39,295 nucleotides of DNA from Chloroflexota bacterium (GCA_030613785.1 JAUWLF010000032.1:1-39295), one strand, 5' to 3'. Shown: positions 1 through 8,502, counted from the first letter of the stretch. Notes: generated by a model not told the origin, from the letters alone. Numbers and translations: made by a program.

Positions 1-79
1 GCGTGCCCATGCTCCATTTTTCTGTTTCTGAGCTCATGCCGAGTGTGGCGGTGACCGACCCCCATGAAGAGAACTCAGA

Positions 80-1402
80 ATGAAACAGGGAGGCTACCGA
101 TTGACAAGGACACCGAACTGCAGCTCTAGGATGAAATGGGCTGGTTGCGCAGCGCTGACCATCATTACGGTACTGGTCGTTGGCCTCACAGTCGGTTTGA
201 CGGCCTCCCGGATGCTGCGGCTGTTGCCGCAGCACGGACCACCTGAAGCAACGTCAACACCCCCTACACCACCAGCCTCGCCTCCATCAACTCAGACGTC
301 TGCCGCTGACACACCGGTGGCGCCTGCGGCCGAAACGCCTTCACCAACTCCCCCCGGAACTGCCTTCGACTACGGCATCCAGGTTCACCTGTTCCACCTG
401 GACGTGGAGTACGTCACCGATCTGGTGGACAACATGCATTTCAACTGGATCAAGCACCAGATAGAATGGAAGGAATTCGAGCAGAGCAAGGGGCACTACT
501 TGTGGGAGCCTATTGACCACATGGTAGACATCGCTCATCAAACAGATCTCAACGTACTGCTTAGCGTGGTCAAGGCCCCCGACTGGTCCAGAGGAGGGCG
601 AACAGAGGAAGATGGCCCTCCGGTCAACTACAACGACTACGGCGATTTCGTGGCAGCCATGGCCCAGCGTTACTGTGGAAAGGTCCAGGCCTACGAGATC
701 TGGAACGAGCAAAATCTGAGACGAGAATGGAACACCGGGCGGGACCTAAGCGCCCAGGAGTACGTGGAACTTCTGCAAGTGGCCCATGATCGCATCAAGG
801 CGGTCTGCCCAAGCGCCATAGTCGTGTCTGGAGGCCCCACACCCGTGGGCTACACCAGCGCTACAGCGATTGATGATTTCCAGTACTTGAGGGAGATGTA
901 CCAGGCCGGCCTGAGTAGCCACTGCGATGCGGTGGGTGTACACCCCAGTGGGTTCAACAACCCTCCCGACTGGCGGTACCCGCCCCCATACAGCGAAGCT
1001 GGGGATTCGACCGGTTTCAGGAACGACCGTCAGTTCTACTTCCTGAACACGATCGAGGGATACCACGACACCATGGCCGAGTTCGGCGACGGCGATCGAA
1101 AACTGTGGGCCACCGAATTTGGATGGGCGAGCGTCGAAAACCTGACGGACAGCCCTGCCGAAGGATACGAATACGCAGCCGACAACACTGAAATCGAGCA
1201 GGCGGGCTATCTTGTCACCGCTCTTCAAGTGGCCAGGAGCAAGGGCTACATGGGGGTCATGTTCATCTGGAACCTCAATTTCGCCCCAGCTCGGGGTGCG
1301 GACGATGAGCGGGCCGCGTTTGGCATCCTTGGGGAGGACTGGGGCCAGAGGCCAGCCTACCAAACGCTGGCTGCCGCCAGGTCGACCGGCGAGCTACCGT
1401 GA
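80..1402 (+). CDS. Membrane-anchored clan GH-A glycoside hydrolase-like protein
   Basis: The protein has 440 residues: a membrane segment at about residues 20-45 (a signal anchor), a Pro/Thr/Ser-rich linker at about 55-95, then a (beta/alpha)8 barrel of the GH-A clan. The putative acid/base is Glu210 in the motif YEIWNEQN, and the putative nucleophile is Glu346 in LWATEFGW. Both sit at the ends of predicted strands, as in GH5/GH39/GH53-like enzymes, so it probably acts on extracellular polysaccharide; the substrate cannot be told. The start is uncertain: ATG at 80 has only a weak purine stretch before it, and ATG at 131 would also leave a complete membrane anchor. It ends 7 bases from the convergent lipoprotein gene. 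The catalytic residues are a motif reading, not an alignment. Confidence 0.85.
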   Translation: MKQGGYRLTRTPNCSSRMKWAGCAALTIITVLVVGLTVGLTASRMLRLLPQHGPPEATSTPPTPPASPPSTQTSAADTPVAPAAETPSPTPPGTAFDYGIQVHLFHLDVEYVTDLVDNMHFNWIKHQIEWKEFEQSKGHYLWEPIDHMVDIAHQTDLNVLLSVVKAPDWSRGGRTEEDGPPVNYNDYGDFVAAMAQRYCGKVQAYEIWNEQNLRREWNTGRDLSAQEYVELLQVAHDRIKAVCPSAIVVSGGPTPVGYTSATAIDDFQYLREMYQAGLSSHCDAVGVHPSGFNNPPDWRYPPPYSEAGDSTGFRNDRQFYFLNTIEGYHDTMAEFGDGDRKLWATEFGWASVENLTDSPAEGYEYAADNTEIEQAGYLVTALQVARSKGYMGVMFIWNLNFAPARGADDERAAFGILGEDWGQRPAYQTLAAARSTGELP

Positions 1403-1409
1403 GCAAGTC

Positions 1410-2084
1410 CTACTCTACCCGCTGCCAATCAATGCGCTGACTGCACGCAGGTTCGTAGTCCACGTCTATCACTTCGCTCAGCGGCTGACCAGCAGCGTCG
1501 ACGACCAGCACATGGAACAGCCCCGCGTCAAACCCCATGGTGAACTCGTACTTCCCGGCTTGGGGCGCTTGGGGCGGCCCCTCCGATTCTTTGATAGCGC
1601 TGAATCCGAAGTCGTTGTACAGACGCACATTGGCCCAAGGTAAACCATTGCCGCTGGCGTCGTACACCCAGCCCCCAATGAGTCTACCTCTGCTGCAATC
1701 CTCTTCGTTGCGGATGACAGTGTACTGGTGCGGACCAGACGGTGGGACCGGAGTCGATTCGGAAGCTGACCTTGTTGGCGTAGCAGAGGGCGTGGGAGTT
1801 GGTGATGGAGGAGACGTTGGGGTGGCTGGAGGGATAGGCGTGGCGGTCGGGGCAACCGGCGTGGTCAGTTCGGTGTGGGGTGTGGGGGTTTCAACGGGCA
1901 ACTCGGTAGGTGCAGGTGCAGAAGCTGTGCTAGTGGCGCCCACCTCAAGGGTCGGAGTCCAACTCCCCACCGCCACGATGCCGCCGCCTTTACCTCTCGT
2001 GAGGGTGGAGAACGCCGCACACGCACCCAAGCACACGACGAAGATAACAAAAAGGAACGCTAGGGCAGAAGTCTTGTTCTGCAT
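1410..2084 (-). CDS. Lipoprotein with Pro/Thr-rich linker and carboxypeptidase-regulatory-like domain
   Basis: The product has 224 residues. The N-terminus is a lipoprotein signal peptide with lipobox LGAC, so Cys22 would be lipidated. A low-complexity Pro/Thr/Ser linker (about 60-115) follows, and then a small beta-sandwich-like domain (about 120-224) containing 'GRLIGGWVYDASGNGLPWANV', the pattern of carboxypeptidase-regulatory or Cna-B-like surface domains. It probably sits on the outside of the cytoplasmic membrane as a structural or binding module; no catalytic residues are seen. Its promoter at 2158-2186 diverges from that of tRNA-Val. The 3' end faces the glycosidase-like gene 7 bases away. 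Confidence 0.75.
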   Translation of the reverse strand: MQNKTSALAFLFVIFVVCLGACAAFSTLTRGKGGGIVAVGSWTPTLEVGATSTASAPAPTELPVETPTPHTELTTPVAPTATPIPPATPTSPPSPTPTPSATPTRSASESTPVPPSGPHQYTVIRNEEDCSRGRLIGGWVYDASGNGLPWANVRLYNDFGFSAIKESEGPPQAPQAGKYEFTMGFDAGLFHVLVVDAAGQPLSEVIDVDYEPACSQRIDWQRVE

Positions 2085-2157
2085 AGGCTCAATGCATCCT
2101 CTTGCTCAGCCGCGGGATGACGAGGTCGTACTCTCGTCCAGCAAAGCCCAGCATCTT

Positions 2158-2186
2158 ATGATACTATCATCGTGTATGAAAGGCAA
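2158..2186 (-). promoter_or_regulatory. Promoter of the lipoprotein gene, with palindrome over the -10
   Basis: Reading the minus strand, TTGCCT (2186-2181) and TATCAT (2163-2158) are separated by 17 bases. The -10 lies in a perfect 13-base palindrome, ATGATACTATCAT, at 2158-2170, which could be an operator. The leader to the ATG would be about 65 bases. Confidence 0.4.
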
Positions 2187-2199
2187 GGAAGCACAGGAG

Positions 2200-2229
2200 T
2201 TGCACTGCTCCAGTACTCCATGCTATAAT
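2200..2229 (+). promoter_or_regulatory. Promoter of tRNA-Val
   Basis: TTGCAC (2200-2205) and a perfect TATAAT (2224-2229) are 18 bases apart, and the -10 is extended by TGC at 2221-2223. The expected start of transcription is at about 2236, a few bases before the mature tRNA. Confidence 0.65.
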
Positions 2230-2241
2230 GGCAAGTGAAAG

Positions 2242-2315
2242 GGGCGAGTAGCTCAGCTGGTGAGAGCGCGCGGTTCACATCCGCGAGGTCGTAGGTTCGA
2301 GTCCTATCTCGCCCA
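2242..2315 (+). tRNA. tRNA-Val, anticodon CAC
   Basis: The 74-base sequence folds as a cloverleaf. The acceptor stem GGGCGAG pairs with CTCGCCC, the D arm has GCTC/GAGC, and the anticodon stem CGCGG/CCGCG closes the loop TTCACAT, giving anticodon CAC for the valine codon GTG. The T arm is GTAGG-TTCGAGT-CCTAT, where the first and last bases form a G-T pair. The discriminator is A; CCA is not encoded. No terminator follows before the histidine kinase gene 38 bases downstream. Confidence 0.95.
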
Positions 2316-2353
2316 TTCTCCTTATCGGCCCACGGTCTCTCGGTGAAGCACAG

Positions 2354-4075
2354 ATGCGTGAAACGCAAAGCACCCGAAGTGACTGGTGGACCAGCCACCT
2401 GCGCTGGGTGATACTGGTCCTTGTCTTTGTCTTCAGTTCACGCGACCCCTCTCAGAGATCCAATCTTCTGCCGATCTATGCGGTTCTGGTCGTCGGGGTA
2501 CTGTACAACCTGGTGGTTGTGTTGCTTCTGTACTTCAAACGGACGCCCTCCCATTTTTGCGAAACGACGGTGGCCCTGGATGCGCTCCTCCTCGTCACCA
2601 TAACCTATCTCTCCGGGCAACCATACTACTTCCTCCTTTCACTTTTCCCGATCATAGCGGCTTCTCTCCAATTGGGGCTTGAGGTAGGTCTTCTTGTGGC
2701 TAGCGTCGTAACGTTAGCCTACGGCGGCTTCATCCTCTTCCTACAACCCTGGTTGGCAGGTGGGCAAAGCCTGTTTCCCACCATCCTCAGTATCGTGGCT
2801 CTGTTCATCGGAGCAGCAGCGGCCAGCCTGGCAAGCGGGAAGGAACGCGAAGACTTGTCAATCCCAGTGCTGGAGAATGGGGTTCCGCCAAGTTCGGTCT
2901 ATCGAGAACGGTTCAGGGCCATCTACGAAATGACGAGCGAGTTGATTGCCACCCTGAACTACCAAATGGTCTTGGACAAGATGCTGGACGTCAGCTTGGC
3001 CGGCTTCAAGGAGAAGGAACACAGAGATCTACAGAGACCGGTCAGCATGGTCTTGTTCTTCGACGAGGAGAGGGAGAATCTGTATGTTGCCGCGTCTCGC
3101 AATCTCAGCACAACCGATGGGCTACAGAAGCCCGCGGGCAGAACCGGGCTCCTGGGCCATGTTGCCGCTACTGGAGAGCCAGCAACAACCAGCCGACCCA
3201 ACGCCGACCCCGAGTTGTCCAGCTTCTCGGCCCTACGTCGTTGTCACTCCGTGCTGTGCGTGCCCCTGAGGGCTGGCCTTGAGATGTACGGCGTGGCGCT
3301 CTTTGGCAGCCCAGAGAGCAACGCCTACAGCGATGCGTACATGGAACTCATCACAGCCTTCTGCAATCAGGCCAGCATCGCCTTGCAGAACGCGCAACTC
3401 TATCAAACACTGCAAGAGGAGAGAAGAAGAATCCTGTTCAGCGATGAGGAACTCCGCAAGCAGTTGGCGCGTGAACTGCATGACGGTCCCACCCAAACCG
3501 TGTCCTCAATTGCCATGCGTCTGGATTTCGTCAGAACGCTCCTCGACTCAGACCCAGTGCGAGCCAGAGAGGAACTGAACAAGCTGGAGCGGCTGGCTGG
3601 CCAAGCGGTGCAGGAGGTCCGGACCATGCTCTTCAGCATGCGTCCCCTGATCTTGGAAACGCAGGGGCTGGCCGCTGCCCTTGAGCGTTATGCGCAGCGC
3701 ATGATAGAGACCGAGGATATTGAAGTGCACTTGGATGCCGATGGTCTAGACAAACGCCCCGTTCCTCTCGTTGAGGGAGCAACTTTCTTCATCCTCGAAG
3801 AGGCGATAAACAACGCCAAGAAACACGCCGAACCGCAGAACATCTGGATAAGCATCGAGAATCGGACCGGGGAACTCCTCGCCCAGGTCAGAGACGACGG
3901 TCGAGGGTTTGACATCAGGCAGGTCGAGAGTTCCTATGACGAACGGACCAGCTTGGGGCTCGTCAACATGAGGGAGCGCGCACGTTTGATAAACGGTGTG
4001 CTGACCATAGAATCACAGCCCAGCAAGGGAACGACAGTGACCCTCACAGCACCCATGACGGGCGAAGAGGAATAG
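2354..4075 (+). CDS. Membrane sensor histidine kinase with GAF domain (HisKA_3/NarX-DegS type)
   Basis: The product has 573 residues. Five or six membrane segments fill about residues 12-165; a GAF domain lies at about 195-350, then a HisKA_3 dimerization domain with the phosphorylated His376 in the motif ELHDGPTQ, and an ATPase domain with N-box 'EEAINNAKKHA', G1 'DDGRGFD' and a final 'SKGTTVTLTAP'. Kinases of this type usually phosphorylate NarL/LuxR-type response regulators, but none is encoded beside it. It starts 38 bases after tRNA-Val without a promoter or terminator that I can see, so it may be read from the tRNA promoter. The ATG has only a weak ribosome site (GGTGA). The signal it senses is unknown. 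Confidence 0.92.
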   Translation: MRETQSTRSDWWTSHLRWVILVLVFVFSSRDPSQRSNLLPIYAVLVVGVLYNLVVVLLLYFKRTPSHFCETTVALDALLLVTITYLSGQPYYFLLSLFPIIAASLQLGLEVGLLVASVVTLAYGGFILFLQPWLAGGQSLFPTILSIVALFIGAAAASLASGKEREDLSIPVLENGVPPSSVYRERFRAIYEMTSELIATLNYQMVLDKMLDVSLAGFKEKEHRDLQRPVSMVLFFDEERENLYVAASRNLSTTDGLQKPAGRTGLLGHVAATGEPATTSRPNADPELSSFSALRRCHSVLCVPLRAGLEMYGVALFGSPESNAYSDAYMELITAFCNQASIALQNAQLYQTLQEERRRILFSDEELRKQLARELHDGPTQTVSSIAMRLDFVRTLLDSDPVRAREELNKLERLAGQAVQEVRTMLFSMRPLILETQGLAAALERYAQRMIETEDIEVHLDADGLDKRPVPLVEGATFFILEEAINNAKKHAEPQNIWISIENRTGELLAQVRDDGRGFDIRQVESSYDERTSLGLVNMRERARLINGVLTIESQPSKGTTVTLTAPMTGEEE

Positions 4076-4128
4076 CGCGAGCACCGTGCCCCCTAGACTA
4101 CTACTTGTCAATCTTGCGGTGATGTCAC

Positions 4129-4935
4129 GTGTCAACCCTTGACTTGACAAACATCCTATTCGACCACAGAGTTGAGGTGGTTCTGTGGGTAGTTTGCTCC
4201 GTCGCCGTCTACGGTCTGGGCACCAACCTGCGGAGTTTCCTGCGCACCACTTCGGCTGGTCGACTCAGCAATGTCACCAAGATACTCGGACGTGGGCCCT
4301 GCAGTTCTTGGCTCCTCGAGTCCCTTCGCTTCGCCTACTACTTAGGTGTCCCCTACGTCGCCCTGACACGCGGTGTGACTAACCCCAGCCTGATGGGCAT
4401 GGGGGCGACAGACTGGTTCGAACCATACTCGTTGGGCAACATCGCCCTGGGCATGGTCGTGGGCCTTGTGACGCTGGTTCTCCTCATCTGGGGCTGGCGA
4501 CAGTATCTCTGTGCTACGGAAGGAATCAGGCACGAACCACGGCAGAGGCCTTTCGAAGTCGGAATCCGGACCCTCTTGGCGCCTTGGGGTTGGGGGCTGA
4601 TACTACTCGAAGTCCTGTATCTGGAGATGCACTGGGCCTTCTACCGCAGCGCTACCATCCGTGTGGTCGGCAACTACTACGGCGTTTTCCTAGGCGTAGT
4701 CATTGTCTTGGCGGAATGGTGGCTGAACCCGGAGATACGCAAGACCTTGGGAATGGCACATCGCAACGGTGAAACCTTGACGACGGCAGCCATTGCTCTG
4801 AGCATCGCTATTGTCTTCTCTTTCACAGCCAACCTCTGGCTGTGCATAGCGACCCACTTGGCGATACAATTCGGCCTGCTGTCATTCTTGATCCTCTATC
4901 GCCGCCTACCCGAGTACGAAGGCCAGAGCGATTAG
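4129..4935 (+). CDS. Multi-span membrane protein of unknown function
   Basis: This 268-residue protein starts with GTG, 53 bases after the histidine kinase; an ATG at 4122 in another frame closes at once. I do not recognise a family. About six or seven hydrophobic segments are visible, for example near residues 18-32, 100-125, 150-170 and 220-262. The cytosolic or periplasmic loops are short. It lacks the paired glutamates and histidines of CPBP/CAAX proteases that I looked for. Lying directly behind a sensor kinase on the same strand, it could belong to the same transcript. Its last 30 bases overlap the convergent small basic membrane protein gene. Confidence 0.7.
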   Translation: MSTLDLTNILFDHRVEVVLWVVCSVAVYGLGTNLRSFLRTTSAGRLSNVTKILGRGPCSSWLLESLRFAYYLGVPYVALTRGVTNPSLMGMGATDWFEPYSLGNIALGMVVGLVTLVLLIWGWRQYLCATEGIRHEPRQRPFEVGIRTLLAPWGWGLILLEVLYLEMHWAFYRSATIRVVGNYYGVFLGVVIVLAEWWLNPEIRKTLGMAHRNGETLTTAAIALSIAIVFSFTANLWLCIATHLAIQFGLLSFLILYRRLPEYEGQSD

Positions 4936-5151
4936 GATCGCGAACATCGCCCCGGCGAGTATCGCTATCCTCTTGAGGTCATCGTACACATACCCATACT
5001 GCTCAGTAAGACTCGCAGTTGTTGCTCTCGATAGTCCAGACGCCTCAACCAGCGCCCCCTGTGCCCCTCCCACTGGCTCGGAAGGGGTCTGGGGCTTGCT
5101 GGCGGTCCTTTTCGCTCGTCTCCGGCGAGCTCGACGTGACTTCTTGGCCAT
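4906..5151 (-). CDS. Small basic single-span membrane protein
   Basis: The product has 81 residues. The first 18 are almost all Lys/Arg/Ala (MAKKSRRARRRRAKR...), a neutral middle follows, and a C-terminal membrane helix covers about residues 62-80. The family is not recognised. It begins 18 bases after the sortase gene on the same strand, so the two are probably cotranscribed. The highly positive N-terminus would stay in the cytoplasm and could touch nucleic acid or acidic lipid; that is inference. Its end overlaps the end of the membrane protein gene on the other strand by 30 bases. Confidence 0.65.
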   Translation of the reverse strand: MAKKSRRARRRRAKRTASKPQTPSEPVGGAQGALVEASGLSRATTASLTEQYGYVYDDLKRIAILAGAMFAILIALAFVLG

Positions 5152-5169
5152 CTTTGTGCTCCCTCTGCC

Positions 5170-6210
5170 TTACTGATTGGCTAGCTCGGCGATGACAACT
5201 AGCCGATGCGTGTCTATCATGTACGGGTGACAGGTGATGAGGGTCAATGTCGCGTTGGGTGTCGGTGCCAATAGGCTGACCTCAGTCGCATCAACCACCA
5301 TCTTGGCCACCACCAGATACGTGTAGGGGGTATCACCGGCGTAGACGATAACCTCATCTCCTATGCTGACATTCTCCAAGTACCTGAAGATCTCGCCGTA
5401 CACATCATTGTGCCCAGAAATGACCATGTTGCTTCTTTCGCCAGGGTTCGCCGAGCCTACGCGATGACCAGTCCCCATCTTCAGCTCTTCCCCGCCATCA
5501 CCCTCCACCACCGGGGCATCGACTTCTATGGAAGGGATGACGATTCTCGACGCCTGTCGAGGTCCCGGCGTGGGTATCGGAATTGAAGCTCCGGGCTCGA
5601 CGAGGTGGAGGTAGGGATCGGGGACGCCACCCTCCGAGCCCGGTGGTAGACTGCTACCAGGTAGCACACCAACGGTGTGTGCGGGGGGAGCGACCACCTG
5701 CTCAGAGTCCAGAGCCTCTGCCACCTCGCGGTTCAAAACACGCAACTCAGACAGAGAGCTGAAAACCACCAGAATCAGCCCGGCCAGGGCCGCCAGCTCC
5801 AAGAGCAGAAGAAGCCTATCTCGGAGCCTCGGGAACACCTTTCGCCAGAAAGCTGCGTTCACCCTCGCCAGTAGAGACAGACTCCGCTCCAGGCGGCCAG
5901 TCCGAGGGGTGATCCTGACTGCCTCAAAGGTAACCCCCTCCCCGCCCGCGGATGGAACCGCAGCCGTCCCACCCGGGCCGGACGCCCAGGGAGATCCCTG
6001 CGCACGTGCCCTCTCTCTGCTGCCGTGCAACGCCGACTCCTCGGAGAGTGGCCTAGATGCGGAAGTGGTCCCGTCGAAGGACCCCCTGCGGGGTCTTTGC
6101 TCTGACGCTACACGTCGAAAGCGCTCCAACCCTCTGGCGCGTCGTTTCGCCGCCAGGAGCTCCTCCAATTCTTCTATCGTTAGATCATCCGCAGAGTGGT
6201 TCTCGCTCAT
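5170..6210 (-). CDS. Sortase family transpeptidase with long cytoplasmic N-terminal region
   Basis: The sortase fold fills about residues 225-346. The catalytic triad is visible: His267 in ISGHND, Cys327 in LITCHPY and Arg336 in DTHRLVV, as in class D/E sortases that cut a surface protein at its sorting signal and join it to the cell surface. Unusually, about 125 mostly charged residues come before the single membrane segment (about 129-150), and a Pro-rich stretch follows it. I take ATG at 6210 as start because AAGGA lies 8 bases before it; an in-frame GTG at 6237 would add 9 residues. Substrates are not certain; no classical LPxTG protein is seen here. It is transcribed with the small basic membrane protein. 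Confidence 0.9.
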   Translation of the reverse strand: MSENHSADDLTIEELEELLAAKRRARGLERFRRVASEQRPRRGSFDGTTSASRPLSEESALHGSRERARAQGSPWASGPGGTAAVPSAGGEGVTFEAVRITPRTGRLERSLSLLARVNAAFWRKVFPRLRDRLLLLLELAALAGLILVVFSSLSELRVLNREVAEALDSEQVVAPPAHTVGVLPGSSLPPGSEGGVPDPYLHLVEPGASIPIPTPGPRQASRIVIPSIEVDAPVVEGDGGEELKMGTGHRVGSANPGERSNMVISGHNDVYGEIFRYLENVSIGDEVIVYAGDTPYTYLVVAKMVVDATEVSLLAPTPNATLTLITCHPYMIDTHRLVVIAELANQ

Positions 6211-6263
6211 AACCCGATCCTTCACTGGTGAACACACAGGGCCATGGCTGAATCTTATGTAAA

Positions 6264-6291
6264 ATTATACACGCCACACCAGATTAGTCAA
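6264..6291 (-). promoter_or_regulatory. Promoter of the sortase operon
   Basis: On the minus strand TTGACT (6291-6286) and TATAAT (6269-6264) are 16 bases apart, giving a leader of roughly 45 bases to the ATG at 6210. Confidence 0.6.
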
Positions 6292-6328
6292 GCAGACACA
6301 GAACTCGTCGGACGCTGCCAAATCGCGA

Positions 6329-7954
6329 TCACTGAGCACTATTCGATCTCCCCCTCCATCCACCTAGAGCCAGTGCCTGAAAGCGACGAAGATCCTCGAC
6401 GCGCAGCGCCCAGATTAGCAATCCATAGCTGAGCAGGCCGATTGTGCCCGCCCCACCAACGATCGCTAACTCACCCCACAGAGATGATGAAGTCACCATC
6501 CTTGTCAACTGCGCGAGGGCAAGACAGACCACGAATCCAGTCAGCACCGACGCGAACAGCACTTTCACGACCGTCTTTGGCAGTTCCTGACCGCGAAGTC
6601 CGTTGAAATGCCGCTGGGTGAGAAGAAGCATAAGCAATGCATGGCTGCCTAGTTGGACTGAGTTCGCCAGGACCAAGCCCAGCATCCCCAGAGGAGCCAT
6701 CAGCGGGAGGGCCACACCCAAGTAGATGAGCACACTCACAACCCCTACCATGACCGGGGTCTTTGTATCCTTGCGCGCATAGAAGGCAAAGATCAGAACT
6801 TGATCTATCGCTGCAAAGGGAAGTCCTATCAAGTAGACCCGCAAAGCCTGAGCGGTGCGCGCAGTGTCGTAGGGCTGAAAGGCACCGTGTTCGAACAGAA
6901 GAGCAATGACGGGCGTTGCCAGGACGAGGAGTCCGACAGTGGCGGGTGTAATCAGAAGCACAATAGCACGCAAACCCATCCCTAGAGTGTCACGGAACCG
7001 GGACATCTCGGCAGCCGATGCCAACCGAGAGAGTGAGGGTAGAACAGCGGTGGAGATCGCTACCGCCACCAAGCCAAGGGGAAATTGAATGAGCGTCGTA
7101 GCGTTTTGCATCCAAGCGATGCTCTGGTCGCCAGTACGGGAAGCCAGATTGCGATCTATGGCAATACCTACCTGACTGATGACCAGACCAAGAGCCACAG
7201 GCAAGTATAGCCTGGCCATCCGGCGGAGACCAGGATGCGAGAAGACCATGGAGAATGAAAACCCCATCCCCCGCAGACCGGGCAACTGGATCGCCAACTG
7301 AAAGAACGACCCCAGAAGCACCCCAACCGACAGGCTAGCGATTCCAAGCCGGCTCGACAAGAGAAGAGCACCGACGATGATTCCGATATTGAAGAGGCTG
7401 GCGCCGAGGACTGGGTACACGAAACGCTTCTTGGCATACAGAAGCCCGGTGGTGGCACCAGAGAGACCCAGAAACAGCACTGCGGGCGTGATCAAACGCA
7501 TGAGCACGACGGTCTGGGAGAGCAACTCATCGTCAAAGCCCCCAGCCAATAGCCACGCCACGCGAGGAGCCAGCAGTTCCAGAGCAACAACAATGACGGA
7601 TAACGCCAGCGCCACCAAGGTGAACAAGGCACTAGCCAAACCCCACAATTCACGTCGTCGATCTGGAGCCGCATAGTCACTGAAGACAGGAACCAAAGCT
7701 GCGCTGATCATACCCCCGATGAGGAGATCGTAGATCATGGTGGGCACGATAGAGGCGACTCGGAATGCGCTGACCATTCCCGTCGCTCCGAAGAGGTGCG
7801 AGATGACGGTTTCTCGGATCAGCCCCAAGACGCGGCTGCCCACACTGCCCAGTGCGACAATGGCTGCGGCCTGAGCAATTCCCGCGCCCTCACTCGCGTA
7901 GGATACCGTCTCCCCAGCTGAGGTTCCGTTAGGGCCGGCCGGCCCTCCACTCAC
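6329..7954 (-). CDS. murJ: Lipid II flippase MurJ (MviN family)
   Basis: The 541-residue protein has about 14 membrane segments and the N-terminal signature 'GSVGSRVLGLIRETVISHLFG' characteristic of MurJ/MviN. The family moves undecaprenyl-linked lipid II to the outer face of the membrane for peptidoglycan synthesis, which fits with the M23 peptidase and RodZ-like genes nearby. It starts with GTG at 7954, overlapping the stop of the nucleotidyltransferase gene as GTGA, so translation is probably coupled. The first 25 residues are polar, a short extension before the first helix. An alternative is a wzx-like export flippase, but the length and the signature favour MurJ. Confidence 0.92.
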   Translation of the reverse strand: MSGGPAGPNGTSAGETVSYASEGAGIAQAAAIVALGSVGSRVLGLIRETVISHLFGATGMVSAFRVASIVPTMIYDLLIGGMISAALVPVFSDYAAPDRRRELWGLASALFTLVALALSVIVVALELLAPRVAWLLAGGFDDELLSQTVVLMRLITPAVLFLGLSGATTGLLYAKKRFVYPVLGASLFNIGIIVGALLLSSRLGIASLSVGVLLGSFFQLAIQLPGLRGMGFSFSMVFSHPGLRRMARLYLPVALGLVISQVGIAIDRNLASRTGDQSIAWMQNATTLIQFPLGLVAVAISTAVLPSLSRLASAAEMSRFRDTLGMGLRAIVLLITPATVGLLVLATPVIALLFEHGAFQPYDTARTAQALRVYLIGLPFAAIDQVLIFAFYARKDTKTPVMVGVVSVLIYLGVALPLMAPLGMLGLVLANSVQLGSHALLMLLLTQRHFNGLRGQELPKTVVKVLFASVLTGFVVCLALAQLTRMVTSSSLWGELAIVGGAGTIGLLSYGLLIWALRVEDLRRFQALALGGWRGRSNSAQ

Positions 7955-8448
7955 CCGCTCTCTCCCTCTTCCTGGGGCCCGATGGCACGGATCAGGTTCG
8001 ACGTCGAACGGCCGCGGGTGACGGGGGTCAGGTGAACCAGGCCGCCGTACTCGGACACTGCCTTCGCCTCGGGCAATTCCTCGACCCGATAGTCACCCCC
8101 CTTGACGTACACATCTGGCTTCAATGACCTCACGAGCCGTTCCGCCGTTGGCTCAGCGAACAGGACTACGTAGTCAACGCACTCCAGAGCCGCCAGAATC
8201 TCCGCCCGGTCCCCCTGGTCCATGAGAGGACGGCCTGGCCCTTTGATGCGGCGGGTGGATTCGTCATCATTCAAACCAACCATGAGCAGGTCGCCTTGTC
8301 TTCTGGCCTCCTGCAAACACCGCACGTGCCCCACATGTAAGAGGTCGAAACAGCCATTCGTGAACACCACTCTCTGCCCCTGCGATGCAGCCTGATCCCG
8401 CACCACACGAGCTTCCGCCAGCGATACGATTCTGCCCGCCATTGCCAT
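7951..8448 (-). CDS. rfaE2: RfaE2/HldE-C-like nucleotidyltransferase
   Basis: This is a 165-residue cytidylyltransferase-fold enzyme. The N-terminal motif FTNGCFDLLHVGH carries the HxGH nucleotide-binding signature, and 'DVYVKGGDY' with the C-terminal 'GRSTSNLIRAI' match the adenylyltransferase half of HldE (RfaE domain 2). That enzyme joins ATP and heptose 1-phosphate. In an organism that may lack classical LPS, the real sugar could be another surface glycan precursor. The ATG at 8448 has GGAGAGG just upstream; an in-frame ATG at 8442 is also possible. It heads a two-gene operon with murJ (4-base overlap). Confidence 0.88.
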   Translation of the reverse strand: MAMAGRIVSLAEARVVRDQAASQGQRVVFTNGCFDLLHVGHVRCLQEARRQGDLLMVGLNDDESTRRIKGPGRPLMDQGDRAEILAALECVDYVVLFAEPTAERLVRSLKPDVYVKGGDYRVEELPEAKAVSEYGGLVHLTPVTRGRSTSNLIRAIGPQEEGESG

Positions 8449-8473
8449 CTGCCTCTCCAGCCAGTGTCACGCT

Positions 8474-8502
8474 ATTCTATAGTAGTTGTACCCGTTCTTC
8501 AA
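8474..8502 (-). promoter_or_regulatory. Promoter of the rfaE2-murJ operon
   Basis: On the minus strand TTGAAG (8502-8497) and TAGAAT (8479-8474) are 17 bases apart. Transcription should begin near 8467, about 20 bases before the ATG at 8448, which leaves room for its GGAGAGG site. Confidence 0.55.

Noticed and set aside
341..1363. Long open frames on the minus strand within the glycosidase-like gene
   Set aside because: They have no ribosome sites or recognisable motifs, while the plus-strand frame has an anchor, linker and catalytic motifs; they are shadows of GC-rich coding DNA.
1537..2238. 233-codon plus-strand frame across the lipoprotein gene
   Set aside because: Its Val/Gly repeats are the complement of the Pro/Thr linker on the other strand; the minus-strand frame has a lipobox and a promoter.
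5675..6262. 195-codon plus-strand frame opposite the sortase
   Set aside because: Low-complexity Arg/Ser composition, no ribosome site; the sortase triad is on the other strand.
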